Of a stretch of DNA of 14,576 nt, positions 1 to 8,091 are shown piece by piece (position 1 is the stretch's first letter; every line of letters starts with the position of its first letter). A model generated the notes under the pieces. The model saw nothing but the letters and a program-made list of their open reading frames with translations. It had not been told where the DNA came from and did not search any database. Source of the stretch: Saprospiraceae bacterium (GTDB lineage Bacteria > Bacteroidota > Bacteroidia > Chitinophagales > Saprospiraceae); the NCBI GenBank assembly GCA_020849825.1, contig JADZFP010000391.1:1-14576 (forward strand), read 5' to 3'. The translations under genes and the position numbers were made by a program.

Positions 1-2
1 CC

Positions 3-677
3 GACGAGATTAATTCAGGGGCGACCATCACGTACTTCATCCGATTTCAAAACATTGGCTACGATACCAGCCGGCAAGTCGTGGTGCGCGACACGCTGGA
101 TCCCCGTCTCGATCCCCTGACGTTCAGCATGGTCGCTTCCAGCCACGAATACGACCTGCTGCGCGACGGCGACGGCGACGTCATCCGATGGTATTTCAAC
201 GACATCAACCTGCCCGACAGTGCAACCGACAACCCCGGATCGCTCGGGTTCGTCTTGTTTACCGTTCAGCCCAAGTCGTTTCTCGCCCCCGGCCAGGTTA
301 TCCCCAACCATGCTTCTATCACCCTCGAAGACGGCTCGGTTGTAATCACCAACACTGCTTATATCTGGATAGACGAAGGCGCCAAAGCCGATGAGCCCAA
401 AACATCGGCTCGTCAGTTGCAGGTGGTTCCCAATCCCAATTACGGCCAGTTCGAAGTGCGCCATCTGGATGCCAATCAGCAACCGCTCGACCCATCGGGC
501 GATGCACAATGGTGGATTACCGATGTGTTGGGAAAAGTGGTGTGGGACGGCTCGGTGGCGCAAGCCAACTATGCAGGCAGCGCCGTATTGCTGGAAAAAC
601 CGTCGCCCGGTCTTTATTTGCTTTGGGTAAAAGAAGGGAATCTGCTCGACGTCGAACAATTCACCGTTATTCGCTGA
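3..677 (+). CDS. C-terminal part of a secreted surface protein with T9SS type A sorting domain (5' truncated by window)
   Basis: The reading frame is open from the left window edge, so only the last 224 residues are present. The first about 130 residues look like the repeat domain common in large Bacteroidota surface proteins (DUF11/DUF7619-like): an FQNIGYD segment, a run DTLDPRLDP, a WYFNDINLPD segment and a closing ITNTAYIWI strand. The last about 85 residues form a T9SS type A C-terminal sorting domain, with VVPNPNYGQFEV, then DVLGKVVWDG, then SPGLYLLWV and a final strand ending in Arg. In this family the sorting domain directs export by the type IX system and is removed at the cell surface. 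What the missing N-terminal part does cannot be told. The stop codon overlaps the end of the convergent downstream gene by 11 bp. Confidence 0.85.
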   Translation, partial: DEINSGATITYFIRFQNIGYDTSRQVVVRDTLDPRLDPLTFSMVASSHEYDLLRDGDGDVIRWYFNDINLPDSATDNPGSLGFVLFTVQPKSFLAPGQVIPNHASITLEDGSVVITNTAYIWIDEGAKADEPKTSARQLQVVPNPNYGQFEVRHLDANQQPLDPSGDAQWWITDVLGKVVWDGSVAQANYAGSAVLLEKPSPGLYLLWVKEGNLLDVEQFTVIR

Positions 678-1932
678 GAGGCTCTTCCCCTTCCGGCCCG
701 TGTTTGAACGGGTGCCGCGGCTGCCATTCCTCCACCGGTTTCAGGTAATCGAGCAAATGACCGGTAAATACATTCGCCAGATTGTTGTGGTGCCTCAGAT
801 AACAGAACAGTTCTTCTGCCACCGCGCCGACTGAACTTTTGATTTCCAGCGCCGTTCGTGCAAAAACGATCCGCCGACTGCCGTTTTCCAGGCCGGCGCG
901 AACGATGTCGTACAAAATATTCAGGTATAATTGCCGATCGTGGTTGAGGTGTTTGTCGAACCCGAGGTAGTGCGCGTCCAGTTCGTCGTAATTCTGTAAA
1001 GTGGTAAAAAAGGCAATCAGTTGGCCGTCGAGATAATACCCGAATAGCCGGAAATGGTCGGGCAAATCGCGTTTCAGCGCCGGGATATAGTACTCATTCA
1101 GGTCAACCATGTTGAACCCCGCATTGCGGGCAATTTCTGAGTACAAACTGAAAATTCGGGGCAGTTCACGCTGGATATCCAGCAGACTGAGTTCTCTCTT
1201 TTCAATCCCGGAAGCCTTTTTAAAAGCTCTTTTGGCGCGGGTTCGGTATTTCGTCGACATCGCGGCGAGGTAGTCGTCGAACCCCGAGTAAGGCAAATCC
1301 ATGACCATATTGGGCTGAATGCAAAATTGGGTGTAGCCTTTTTCGCCCAGATATTGCTGCTCGGCTTGCTGTGACGGTGCAATATCCTTGACCAATGTCA
1401 CCGGCATTTTGACGCCTTCCAGTTCCATGGCCCGGATGACGTCGTTGAGGGCATTTTGAAGCAATGGAGCGGTCTGGTCTCCGCCGACTTTCCGTGGATT
1501 GAACCAGAAGCCGTGCTCGCCGGTCAATAGCATATTGCCGCAAATGAGGATGTCGGCCGCTACCTTGCCTGCCACCCAGCGTTTGAACCATTTCGCCAGG
1601 CCGCTGAAAAAGCAGGGTTCGTTCGGGTTTTCCTTTTCTCCATCATTGATGTTATCGTCGGCCTTGAAATATTTGATCTGGCAAACGGCTACTCCCACAG
1701 GCTCGTTATCACCGTAAAACACCAGATAACCGAAACGCATGCCCTCGGGCGGATGGCTTTCGAGTACCGAAAGATAGGCACGCTGCAAAAACAGATTGTC
1801 GGGCGGTGCGGCAGCATCCCAGTCGCGGCCGGCGGCTTCAATGGAGCGAAAAAAGGCGTGCCGAAAGGATTGAGGCGACGCCGCGGTTGGTGACTGGTCA
1901 ACTCGCGGCCGGACTTCGGAAACAGGACTCAT
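667..1932 (-). CDS. FemAB/BioF2-like GNAT-superfamily acyltransferase
   Basis: The protein has 421 residues if it starts at the MSPVSEV methionine (1932). The frame stays open about 35 codons further, but that segment would run into the ppa stop region and adds a low-quality Cys/Phe-rich stretch, so I prefer 1932. The C-terminal half looks like the acetyltransferase fold of the FemAB/BioF2-like group (Acetyltransf_6): a KYRTRAKRAFKKA helix after a YSGFDDYLAAM segment, then FRLFGYYLDGQLIAFFTTL, DELDAHYLGFD, and LYLNILYDIVRAGLENG followed by the RRIVFARTALEIKSSVGA strand-helix. Proteins of this group transfer acyl or aminoacyl groups to small molecules or cell-wall precursors. The substrate here is unknown, and no signal peptide or membrane segment is visible. 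It follows ppa on the same strand after a 61-bp gap, so cotranscription is possible. Confidence 0.72.
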   Translation of the reverse strand: MSPVSEVRPRVDQSPTAASPQSFRHAFFRSIEAAGRDWDAAAPPDNLFLQRAYLSVLESHPPEGMRFGYLVFYGDNEPVGVAVCQIKYFKADDNINDGEKENPNEPCFFSGLAKWFKRWVAGKVAADILICGNMLLTGEHGFWFNPRKVGGDQTAPLLQNALNDVIRAMELEGVKMPVTLVKDIAPSQQAEQQYLGEKGYTQFCIQPNMVMDLPYSGFDDYLAAMSTKYRTRAKRAFKKASGIEKRELSLLDIQRELPRIFSLYSEIARNAGFNMVDLNEYYIPALKRDLPDHFRLFGYYLDGQLIAFFTTLQNYDELDAHYLGFDKHLNHDRQLYLNILYDIVRAGLENGSRRIVFARTALEIKSSVGAVAEELFCYLRHHNNLANVFTGHLLDYLKPVEEWQPRHPFKHGPEGEEPLSE

Positions 1933-1993
1933 TCGTAAGCAGGTAGGCATATTTGAAGCAAAGAAAAACAGCGCAAAGCACAAAAGGTTGGTT

Positions 1994-2542
1994 TTAACGC
2001 TTGACCAACCATTTCCGTACTTCGGCCAGGGCGGCACGTTCGTCGTCCCAACCCATAGGCGTCATGGTACCCAGTCCATCGTAGTACAGGAAAAATGTCT
2101 CCAGCAAATGCCGCGCCGCACTGTAATCCCGCTGAAATTCCTGCCAATTCGTCGCACGCACAATCCGCAACCCGGGATCGACCGGTATGGCCAGCACCTT
2201 GTTGTCCCACTCCCCCAGATCCTTTAACAACAACAGGCCAATCGGTTGTACCGGAATGACCGTGCCCGTTGGCAAATATTCCGCCAGTACGAGCACATCG
2301 AGCGGGTCGCCGTCGCCCCCCCGCGCGTGATCCATTCGTGTCGACGGTATAAAGCCATAATTGACCGGATAAGGCAAAAAGTCGATGACCCTGGGCTTGT
2401 CATCCCTCATATCATTCTGGAATTCAAAGGTTTGTTTGTTGTATTCAAACTTGTGATTGGTTCCGGCGGGTATTTCTATAATTCCCTGAAGATGCCCCTC
2501 GTCAGTGAAAGCGGACAGTTCGAGCAAGTTTTGTTTCTTCAT
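1994..2542 (-). CDS. ppa: Inorganic pyrophosphatase (family I, soluble)
   Basis: This 182-residue protein hydrolyses pyrophosphate to two phosphates in the cytoplasm, which pulls biosynthetic reactions forward. The family I signature DGDPLD is at about residues 77-82. The other metal and phosphate ligands can be placed by eye: E23, K31, R46 or R51, and the D108-x4-D113-x-K115 cluster, which matches D97/D102/K104 of the E. coli enzyme. Length fits the family (about 175-180). The start at MKKQNLLELS (2542) was chosen because the frame remains open 50 codons upstream but that stretch has no family resemblance and would overlap the divergent gene at 2682. The 139-bp space 2543-2681 must hold both divergent promoters; I see only near-matches to the Bacteroidota -7 box there. 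Confidence 0.95.
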   Translation of the reverse strand: MKKQNLLELSAFTDEGHLQGIIEIPAGTNHKFEYNKQTFEFQNDMRDDKPRVIDFLPYPVNYGFIPSTRMDHARGGDGDPLDVLVLAEYLPTGTVIPVQPIGLLLLKDLGEWDNKVLAIPVDPGLRIVRATNWQEFQRDYSAARHLLETFFLYYDGLGTMTPMGWDDERAALAEVRKWLVKR

Positions 2543-2681
2543 AAAATTTAAAACTACCGGGTTCTGAAAATGTTTTGCGCAGTAAAGATGACCGGCCATT
2601 TCTGGAAATTGAATTTTATTTGCCCAAATACCAATCTGAGCCAACCAACACGCTCGTACATCCTTTAAAAATAAAGTAACC

Positions 2682-3020
2682 ATGTCCAACAAACGTTATT
2701 TCGACCCGGAAGACCTCAAAAAATTCGGCAATATCGGCGAATGGCAAAAGCCGATGGCCGACAAGTTTTTCGCCTGGTACGGCGAAGTATTCAAGGAAGG
2801 CGCGCTGACAGAGCGTGAAAAAGCCCTGATTGCCCTGGCTGTCGCACATACGGTTCAATGCCCCTATTGCATCGATGCGTATACGACAACCTGCCTGGAA
2901 AAAGGCTCGGATGAAGAACAAATGATGGAAGCCGTGCACGTTGCCGCTGCCATACGCGCAGGAAGCAGCCTGGTATTTTCCACCCAAATGATGAACCACG
3001 CCAAGGATATGACCATGTAA
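2682..3020 (+). CDS. Arsenosugar biosynthesis-associated peroxidase-like protein (AhpD/carboxymuconolactone decarboxylase family)
   Basis: The protein has 112 residues, a typical length for single-domain AhpD-like proteins. The hallmark is a CPYC redox motif (C60, C63) followed by IDAYT, preceded by the helix TEREKALIALAVAH and followed by the helix EEQMMEAVHVAAAIRAG. This matches the subgroup always discussed as the neighbour of the ArsS-type radical SAM proteins (TIGR04169-like). Its exact role is not established; a thiol redox or peroxidase-like partner of ArsS is an inference from context. It is the first gene of an apparent two-gene unit with the radical SAM gene 36 bp downstream, and is divergent from ppa. 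The selenocysteine seen in some relatives of this system is not used here, since no in-frame TGA occurs. Confidence 0.85.
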   Translation: MSNKRYFDPEDLKKFGNIGEWQKPMADKFFAWYGEVFKEGALTEREKALIALAVAHTVQCPYCIDAYTTTCLEKGSDEEQMMEAVHVAAAIRAGSSLVFSTQMMNHAKDMTM

Positions 3021-3056
3021 CCCAAAGGGTTGCAACGGGTTAAATTTCAACTATTT

Positions 3057-4133
3057 ATGGGAGTTCACCAACGAAGCAAATCGCTCCTCTCACGACACAG
3101 CGAACTATCCGACACCTTTTTTCAACTGAAAGTATTGAATGGCCAGGCAGCAACCAGCGCCCGTTTTCCGCTATTTCAGGACACGATCAGGAGCGCCGGC
3201 TACGATCAGGGGCGACTCAAACCGACCAGAATTGAAATTTTTCAGGTCAATGTGGGCAAACTCTGCAACCAGAGCTGCGCCCACTGCCATGTGGATGCCG
3301 GCCCCGACCGCAAACAGGAGAATATGAGCCGGGCGCATTTTGAAAAATGCCTCGACATCCTGTCCCGCTACGATATTCCCACTGTCGACATCACCGGTGG
3401 GGCGCCGGAAATGAATCCGAATTTTCGCTGGTTTGTGGAAGAATGCCGCCGGCTGGGCAAACACGTGATGGACCGCTGTAATCTGACGATCATCATGTCG
3501 AACCCCAAATACCGCGATCTGCCCGAGTGGTTTGCCCGGCATCAGGTGGAAATCGTCTCCTCCCTGCCACACTACAACGCCCTTCGCACCGACGCGCAAC
3601 GCGGAGAGGGCGTCTTCGAGGATTCGATCAAAGCGCTTCAACTGCTCAATGCCGTTGGCTATGGCAAACCGGATACCGGACTGAAAATCAATTTGGTGTA
3701 CAATCCAACCGGCGTCTTTTTGCCGGGCAGCCAGGGCTCGCTCGAACTGGAATTCAAACGCCAGCTCAAACGCAAACACGACGTGGATTTTAACAACCTG
3801 TACGCCATCACCAACATGCCGATCAGCCGCTTTCTTGATTTTTTACTGGAACATGGTCAGTACGAAAACTACATGCAAACCCTGATCGACGCCTTCAATC
3901 CGGCAGCAGTATCGGGGGTGATGTGCCGCAATACAATTTCGGTGGGCTGGGACGGCTATCTCTACGATTGTGATTTCAACCAGATGCTCGACCTTAAAGT
4001 GGCCCTGCCCGAAGGCAAAAACCACCTCGACGACTTCGATCTCGAACGCCTCGAACAACGCGACATCGTCCTCAACCAGCACTGCTACGGCTGTACCGCC
4101 GGCGCCGGATCGGGCTGCGGAGGACAGTTTTAG
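3057..4133 (+). CDS. arsS: Arsenosugar biosynthesis radical SAM protein ArsS
   Basis: This 358-residue radical SAM protein belongs to the ArsS family (TIGR04167-like with a C-terminal DUF3641 region). The [4Fe-4S]/SAM-binding motif CNQSCAHC has C70, C74 and C77 (CX3CX2C) and is followed by the family-typical HVDAGP. Further family landmarks are DITGGAPEMNP, KINLVYNP and a Cys-rich C-terminus with CRNTISVGWDG, YDCDFN and a final HCYGCTAGAGSGC block (C343, C346, C354). In cyanobacteria ArsS has been shown to attach the 5'-deoxyadenosyl group to methylated arsenic on the way to arsenosugars. I chose ATG 3057; a TTG 27 bp upstream in frame is possible but less likely. It follows the peroxidase-like gene with a 36-bp gap. 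ArsM, the methyltransferase that usually supplies the substrate, is absent from the window. Confidence 0.9.
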   Translation: MGVHQRSKSLLSRHSELSDTFFQLKVLNGQAATSARFPLFQDTIRSAGYDQGRLKPTRIEIFQVNVGKLCNQSCAHCHVDAGPDRKQENMSRAHFEKCLDILSRYDIPTVDITGGAPEMNPNFRWFVEECRRLGKHVMDRCNLTIIMSNPKYRDLPEWFARHQVEIVSSLPHYNALRTDAQRGEGVFEDSIKALQLLNAVGYGKPDTGLKINLVYNPTGVFLPGSQGSLELEFKRQLKRKHDVDFNNLYAITNMPISRFLDFLLEHGQYENYMQTLIDAFNPAAVSGVMCRNTISVGWDGYLYDCDFNQMLDLKVALPEGKNHLDDFDLERLEQRDIVLNQHCYGCTAGAGSGCGGQF

Positions 4134-4135
4134 GG

Positions 4136-4300
4136 GTTGGGTTTGAGGAGTTGGGTTTTGGCAAAAGGGGTATTTCCGCTCTCGGATAGCGCTTCGGAGT
4201 CGGGAAAAAATGATCCGCTGCTCGCGCGCGGCTTTGCCTCGTGACACTTACAGAGAGCGGAAGTAACCCTTTTGCCAACACCCAACACCTAAAACCCAAC
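4136..4300. repeat. Large imperfect inverted repeat filling a convergent intergenic gap
   Basis: Two 48-bp arms (4136-4183 and 4253-4300) are reverse complements with 5 mismatches by eye (43/48) around a 69-bp spacer. The structure starts 2 bp after the arsS stop and ends 6 bp before the stop of the convergent amidohydrolase gene, so it fills almost the whole gap. Each arm contains a GTTGGGTTT-like direct repeat, then GGCAAAAGGG and finally CCGCTCTC. It could act as a bidirectional transcription terminator, or be a dispersed palindromic element (REP/MITE-like). Its size, imperfect arms and internal repeats make a plain terminator the less complete explanation. No ORF of note lies in the spacer. 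Confidence 0.8.
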
Positions 4301-4306
4301 ATTCCC

Positions 4307-7300
4307 TTAATGCCCGCACACGCACTTCGTTTCCTGGCACGTGTGGGTCATTCCCGCCCCGGTGTTTTGGGCGCCAGGCAGTTCGAACCAGAATTTTTCG
4401 CGTTTGTGATCGTAATTACCGATCTCGTTGAGGGTAGCGGCATCGTAGAGGCGACCGTTGACCATCACCATCGAGATTTTTTCGGTGTTGCGGATATCGT
4501 CGAGCGGGTTGGCGTCGAGCACCACGAGGTCGGCGAGTTTTCCGGGCGCCAACGAACCGATTTCCTTGTCGAGACCCAGGTATTGGGCGCCGTTGATGGT
4601 CGCGCATTTGATCGCCTGCAGGTTGCTCATGCCGCCTTGTTGCAGCATCCAGAGTTCCCAGTGGGCGCCCAGCCCCTGTAATTGGCCGTGCGAGCCGAGG
4701 TTGATATTGATCCCCTTATCCTGCATTTTTTTCAATTGCCGGCTGACCAGGATGTGGCCATTGTCGTATTCTTCGTCGGGAATCATGTCGCGGTGGCGGG
4801 ACCGTTCGTCCAGAATGTGCTGCGGAGTAAAAGCCAGCAGACGTTTGTTTTTCCAGACCTCGGACTTCTGATAAAAATAGGTTTCCCCGTTCATTGCGCC
4901 GTAGCAGACGATGAGCGTGGGCGTGTTGTGCGCCCGTGTTTTGCCCCAAAGCTGGATCACGTCGTTGTAGATCGGCGCTACGGGCAGATTGTGTTCGATG
5001 CCCGTATGGCCGTCGACCACCTGAGTCAGGTTGTGGTAAAAGAATGATCCGCCTTCCGGCACGACTTCCATGTTCAGTTCGCGGGCGGCAGCAATAACCT
5101 GCTGGCGTTGTTCGCGGCGGGGCTGGTTGTAACTTTTTACCGAAAAAGCACCCCAGGCTTTGGTACGGCGCAGGGTGGCGCGGGCATCGTCGAGCGAGTT
5201 GATGGGCGCCTTGAAATCGCCTTCAGCGCCATAGAGGATGGTGCCGGTGGAGAACAGGCGTGGACCCACCATTCGGCCGGTCCGCAACATTTCAGCGTTG
5301 GAAAATGCCGATTCCGAGTTGACCGAAGGGTCGTGCATGGTGGTGACGCCGAATGCCAGGTTGGCGTAGTATTCCCACTGTTTTTGCGGATTGAGGCCGT
5401 AGCGGAAATTGCCGCTGTGCGCGTGTACATCGACCATGCCCGGCATGATGGTTTTGCCCTTGCAATCGATGTATTTGATCGGATCGCTGGTTTTGTACTT
5501 GCGGGCGTTTTCAAATTCAGCGGCAGTGCCCACAAACTCGATGGTATTGTCGATCACCCGGATAACGCCGTTTTCGATTACCTTGTCGCCCTCGGCAGTA
5601 ATGATGCGCGCATTCTGGAACACCACATGTCCTTTGGGTTTGTCGCTTTGCAGCATCAGACCAATCTCGACACCGCTCTCGGGACGGCCAGGCAGGGAAT
5701 CGGGCGCGCCGGGCAGAAAACTGAAGCGGTTGCTCAGGTCGATGGTGAAATACTCAGAGCCCAGGGTGTAATGCACTTTTTTGGAATCGGCGCTCCAGTG
5801 GAGGTTGTAGCCGGCATCGCGGGCGATCTGGGCCGCGGGCACCGATTTGATGTCGGCGCTCAGGTCGATCGTTTGGCCGGGCGCGGGCATGGCACACACG
5901 TAGGCTTTGTGCAATTCGCCGAAGGCCAGCCATTTGCCGTCGGGAGAAAGCGCCCACTGGTTGGCGTATTTACTTTTAAACAGTACTTTTTTATCCTGAC
6001 CGTTCAGGTCGAACGACAACAGTTGTTTGTCGAGTGCGCCGAACAGATAACCGCCGGTATTCACGATGATCCGTTTGCCGTCGGCGGAGAAATGCGGGTT
6101 TTCGCCTTCGCCCGTCAGGAAACGGGGCGGTTCGGAAAGGTTGAGCAGATCGAGTACATAGATACCCGGTTTGCGGGTCGGCATGGGCCCGGTTTCGTCG
6201 TCGCCATCGCTGAGTCGGAACACGATTTTGGTGCCGTCGGGAGAGAAATCCGGCGTGCGATACACTCCTTTCTGCGTGGTAACTTTCCGCACGGTCGCAC
6301 CTTTTGCCCCCCAGTTATCCACGAGGAACAAAACGCCGCCCAGCAGGTCATTCCAGCCCACGTAGACCAGTTTGTTGCCCTGGCGGGAAAACGCCGGTTC
6401 GAATTCCAGATAATCCGGTTCGGGCGTCTTGTCTTTTGCAACCGCGGGCGAAGTAATGACGCCGGTCAGCAAAGGAGCGACCTCGCCGGCAGGCAAGGCT
6501 TTGCGGTACAATTTTCCTGCAGCATTGAAAACCAGTGTTTTACCATCGGGCGAAGTAGTGGCGTGGCGGATGGCGCGCGCTTTGTATTCGGCTTCAAAAA
6601 CCTTGTTTTCAAAGCGCAGGGTTTCAGCCACTTTGGTTTTCACCGTGCAGGAAAAAGGGATTTCCGATACACTCACTTGTGGTGTTGCAGCGGCCGTATG
6701 ACGGTCGTCGGGGGCGATATTACTCCAGTGGTAGCTGATCCGTTTGATTTTACCGCCCGCCCAGATGACGATTTCCGACAGTTGGCCGGCGCGGCTGGGG
6801 CGGTCGTTGAGCCAGGCAAAACCCGGATAGGTGCCGAAGATCGTCCAGGCTTCCTGCTGGTCTTTGTCGAGGCCGTCGTAGAGCGGGTACTCGAGACCAT
6901 TGTCGAGATCGCGGATGAACAGCACCGTTTTGGTATCGACGCGGCGCACGAAGGCCAGCCATTTTCCGTCGCGACTGATCTGCGGTCGGCAGGCGCTGCC
7001 CGCTCCTCCGGTAATTTCTTCGATTTTGCCTTCCTGGCGGTCGTACCGGCGGACGACAAAGATTTGTTTCATCGGGTCTTTGTTGTATTGAAAATAACCA
7101 CCGGGGTATATGTCTTCGGAAAAATAGACATAACGGCCGTCGGGCGAAACGCTGGGTTCGTTGACGTCCTGCTGGTCGTTTTTGCGCTTGGTGAGCTGCA
7201 ATCCATCGCCGCCGGAAAGGTGGTACATCCACATTTCACCGGCGCCCAGGGAGCGACCGCTGGTAAAGTGTTTGCGCGCGACGATGTACTCATTATCGAC

Positions 7301-7705
7301 CCAGACGCCGTTGTTGAGCAGCCGGAAATTTTCCTTGGTCACCTGCCGGGCTTTGCTGCCATCGGCATTCATAACCCATACGTTGTCGCCACCGCCGGCA
7401 TCGGAGGTAAACAGGATTTGATTGCCGTCGGGTGAAAAACGCGGTTGCACTTCCCAGGCAATGCCGCTGCGCAGGCAGGTAGCGGCGCCACCGGCGATGG
7501 GCATGGTGTAAATATCGCCGAGCAGGTCGAAAGCGAGGGTACTGCCGTCGGGCGATACGTCGAGGTTCATCCAGGTACCTTCAGTGACCTGAAATTCCAC
7601 ATCGGAAAAAGCGATGCCCTCGGGTTGGTTGACGTCCCATTTTTTGTCTTTTTGGGCCGAAAGCCAAAGGGGGCAGAAAAGAAGCAGAAAAGAAAAAAGG
7701 CGCAT
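4307..7705 (-). CDS. Exported TolB-like beta-propeller / amidohydrolase fusion protein
   Basis: The product has 1132 residues with a signal peptide (MRLFSFLLLFCPLWLSAQ, cleavage likely after SAQ), so it acts in the periplasm or outside. The start at 7705 was preferred over an in-frame ATG 51 bp upstream because it places the signal peptide at the N-terminus. About residues 40-680 carry many PD40/TolB-type propeller repeats, seen as recurring SPDG/SADG turns such as SPDGTKIVF and SPDGKWLAF. About residues 700-1110 are an amidohydrolase domain: GMVDVHAHSG gives the HxH metal pair near residue 762, further candidate ligands are the His in GIEHNLP near 905 and in GSHGQ near 1005, and the domain closes with the APGKLADLVVLDANP strand. 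This architecture occurs in imidazolonepropionase-like amidohydrolases of Bacteroidota; the substrate is unknown, though peptide or cyclic-amide hydrolysis is plausible. The C-terminus ends in an odd Cys/His cluster (HTCQETKCVCGH). Confidence 0.9.
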   Translation of the reverse strand: MRLFSFLLLFCPLWLSAQKDKKWDVNQPEGIAFSDVEFQVTEGTWMNLDVSPDGSTLAFDLLGDIYTMPIAGGAATCLRSGIAWEVQPRFSPDGNQILFTSDAGGGDNVWVMNADGSKARQVTKENFRLLNNGVWVDNEYIVARKHFTSGRSLGAGEMWMYHLSGGDGLQLTKRKNDQQDVNEPSVSPDGRYVYFSEDIYPGGYFQYNKDPMKQIFVVRRYDRQEGKIEEITGGAGSACRPQISRDGKWLAFVRRVDTKTVLFIRDLDNGLEYPLYDGLDKDQQEAWTIFGTYPGFAWLNDRPSRAGQLSEIVIWAGGKIKRISYHWSNIAPDDRHTAAATPQVSVSEIPFSCTVKTKVAETLRFENKVFEAEYKARAIRHATTSPDGKTLVFNAAGKLYRKALPAGEVAPLLTGVITSPAVAKDKTPEPDYLEFEPAFSRQGNKLVYVGWNDLLGGVLFLVDNWGAKGATVRKVTTQKGVYRTPDFSPDGTKIVFRLSDGDDETGPMPTRKPGIYVLDLLNLSEPPRFLTGEGENPHFSADGKRIIVNTGGYLFGALDKQLLSFDLNGQDKKVLFKSKYANQWALSPDGKWLAFGELHKAYVCAMPAPGQTIDLSADIKSVPAAQIARDAGYNLHWSADSKKVHYTLGSEYFTIDLSNRFSFLPGAPDSLPGRPESGVEIGLMLQSDKPKGHVVFQNARIITAEGDKVIENGVIRVIDNTIEFVGTAAEFENARKYKTSDPIKYIDCKGKTIMPGMVDVHAHSGNFRYGLNPQKQWEYYANLAFGVTTMHDPSVNSESAFSNAEMLRTGRMVGPRLFSTGTILYGAEGDFKAPINSLDDARATLRRTKAWGAFSVKSYNQPRREQRQQVIAAARELNMEVVPEGGSFFYHNLTQVVDGHTGIEHNLPVAPIYNDVIQLWGKTRAHNTPTLIVCYGAMNGETYFYQKSEVWKNKRLLAFTPQHILDERSRHRDMIPDEEYDNGHILVSRQLKKMQDKGININLGSHGQLQGLGAHWELWMLQQGGMSNLQAIKCATINGAQYLGLDKEIGSLAPGKLADLVVLDANPLDDIRNTEKISMVMVNGRLYDAATLNEIGNYDHKREKFWFELPGAQNTGAGMTHTCQETKCVCGH

Positions 7706-7768
7706 GTCGAATCGAATTTGGGCGCATAAATACGGCATTTCAGGCGCTGTATGCACACTCGATTCGAC
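7706..7768. repeat. 10-bp perfect inverted repeat directly upstream of the amidohydrolase start
   Basis: GTCGAATCGA (7706-7715) and its exact reverse complement TCGATTCGAC (7759-7768) are separated by 43 bp. On the minus strand the promoter-proximal arm lies 53 bp before the start codon and the other arm abuts the ATG. It could be a paired operator for a dimeric regulator, or an mRNA hairpin that limits access to the start. Both readings are inference; the repeat itself is directly visible. Confidence 0.6.
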
Positions 7769-7787
7769 GGGAGAGTGCCCGGATCAA

Positions 7788-8042
7788 TCAAACATCGCGA
7801 AATGAATGTTTTTGTCTGGCACTCAACTGCCAGCAGGCCCACACGGCGGCTGTTTTAAAAGGGAAAAGGAAAATCTGGCCGGAGAAGACATCCCAGATCA
7901 GTCCAAGACAACTAATTACCGCGCCGATCCTGGCTAATGCAGCCATTGATCTGCTGGACCGCGCGTATGCCTGCCAGGCACAGATGATCATAAGGGCATA
8001 GGCAACCCACAAGATGAGTGGAATGAAGAGAAAAAATGCCAT
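7788..8042 (-). CDS. Small hypothetical integral membrane protein
   Basis: This is an 84-residue ORF with strong membrane character. A first hydrophobic helix spans about residues 2-25 (FFLFIPLILWVAYALMIICAW), a short basic turn follows (YARSSRS), and a second helix covers about residues 34-58, with a possible third short hydrophobic stretch (TAAVWACWQL) before a basic tail. I do not recognise a family. It lies between two minus-strand genes: 49 bp after the GNAT gene and 82 bp before the amidohydrolase start. That spacing, and the fact that its composition makes sense as a membrane protein, support it being real, but no conserved motif confirms it. Confidence 0.5.
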   Translation of the reverse strand: MAFFLFIPLILWVAYALMIICAWQAYARSSRSMAALARIGAVISCLGLIWDVFSGQIFLFPFKTAAVWACWQLSARQKHSFRDV

Positions 8043-8091
8043 TCAGGTGTAAGGTAGCAGGTGATTGAAGTGAATCAAATATCCTTCCGCC

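Noticed and set aside
15..659. 214-codon minus-strand frame at the left edge
   Set aside because: It is a shadow of the T9SS cargo gene, which has clear sorting-domain motifs on the plus strand.
2613..2622. Possible -7 box (TTTATTTG) for the arsenosugar unit
   Set aside because: It has one mismatch to the consensus and no -33 element at usable spacing, so I did not list it as a promoter.
2543..2692. 50-codon extension of pyrophosphatase
   Set aside because: It overlaps the divergent gene start, has no family similarity, and the family N-terminus fits ATG 2542.
5108..7435. 775-codon open frame on the plus strand
   Set aside because: It lies antisense to the TolB-amidohydrolase gene, has no domain pattern, and is explained by the high GC content and codon bias of the real gene.
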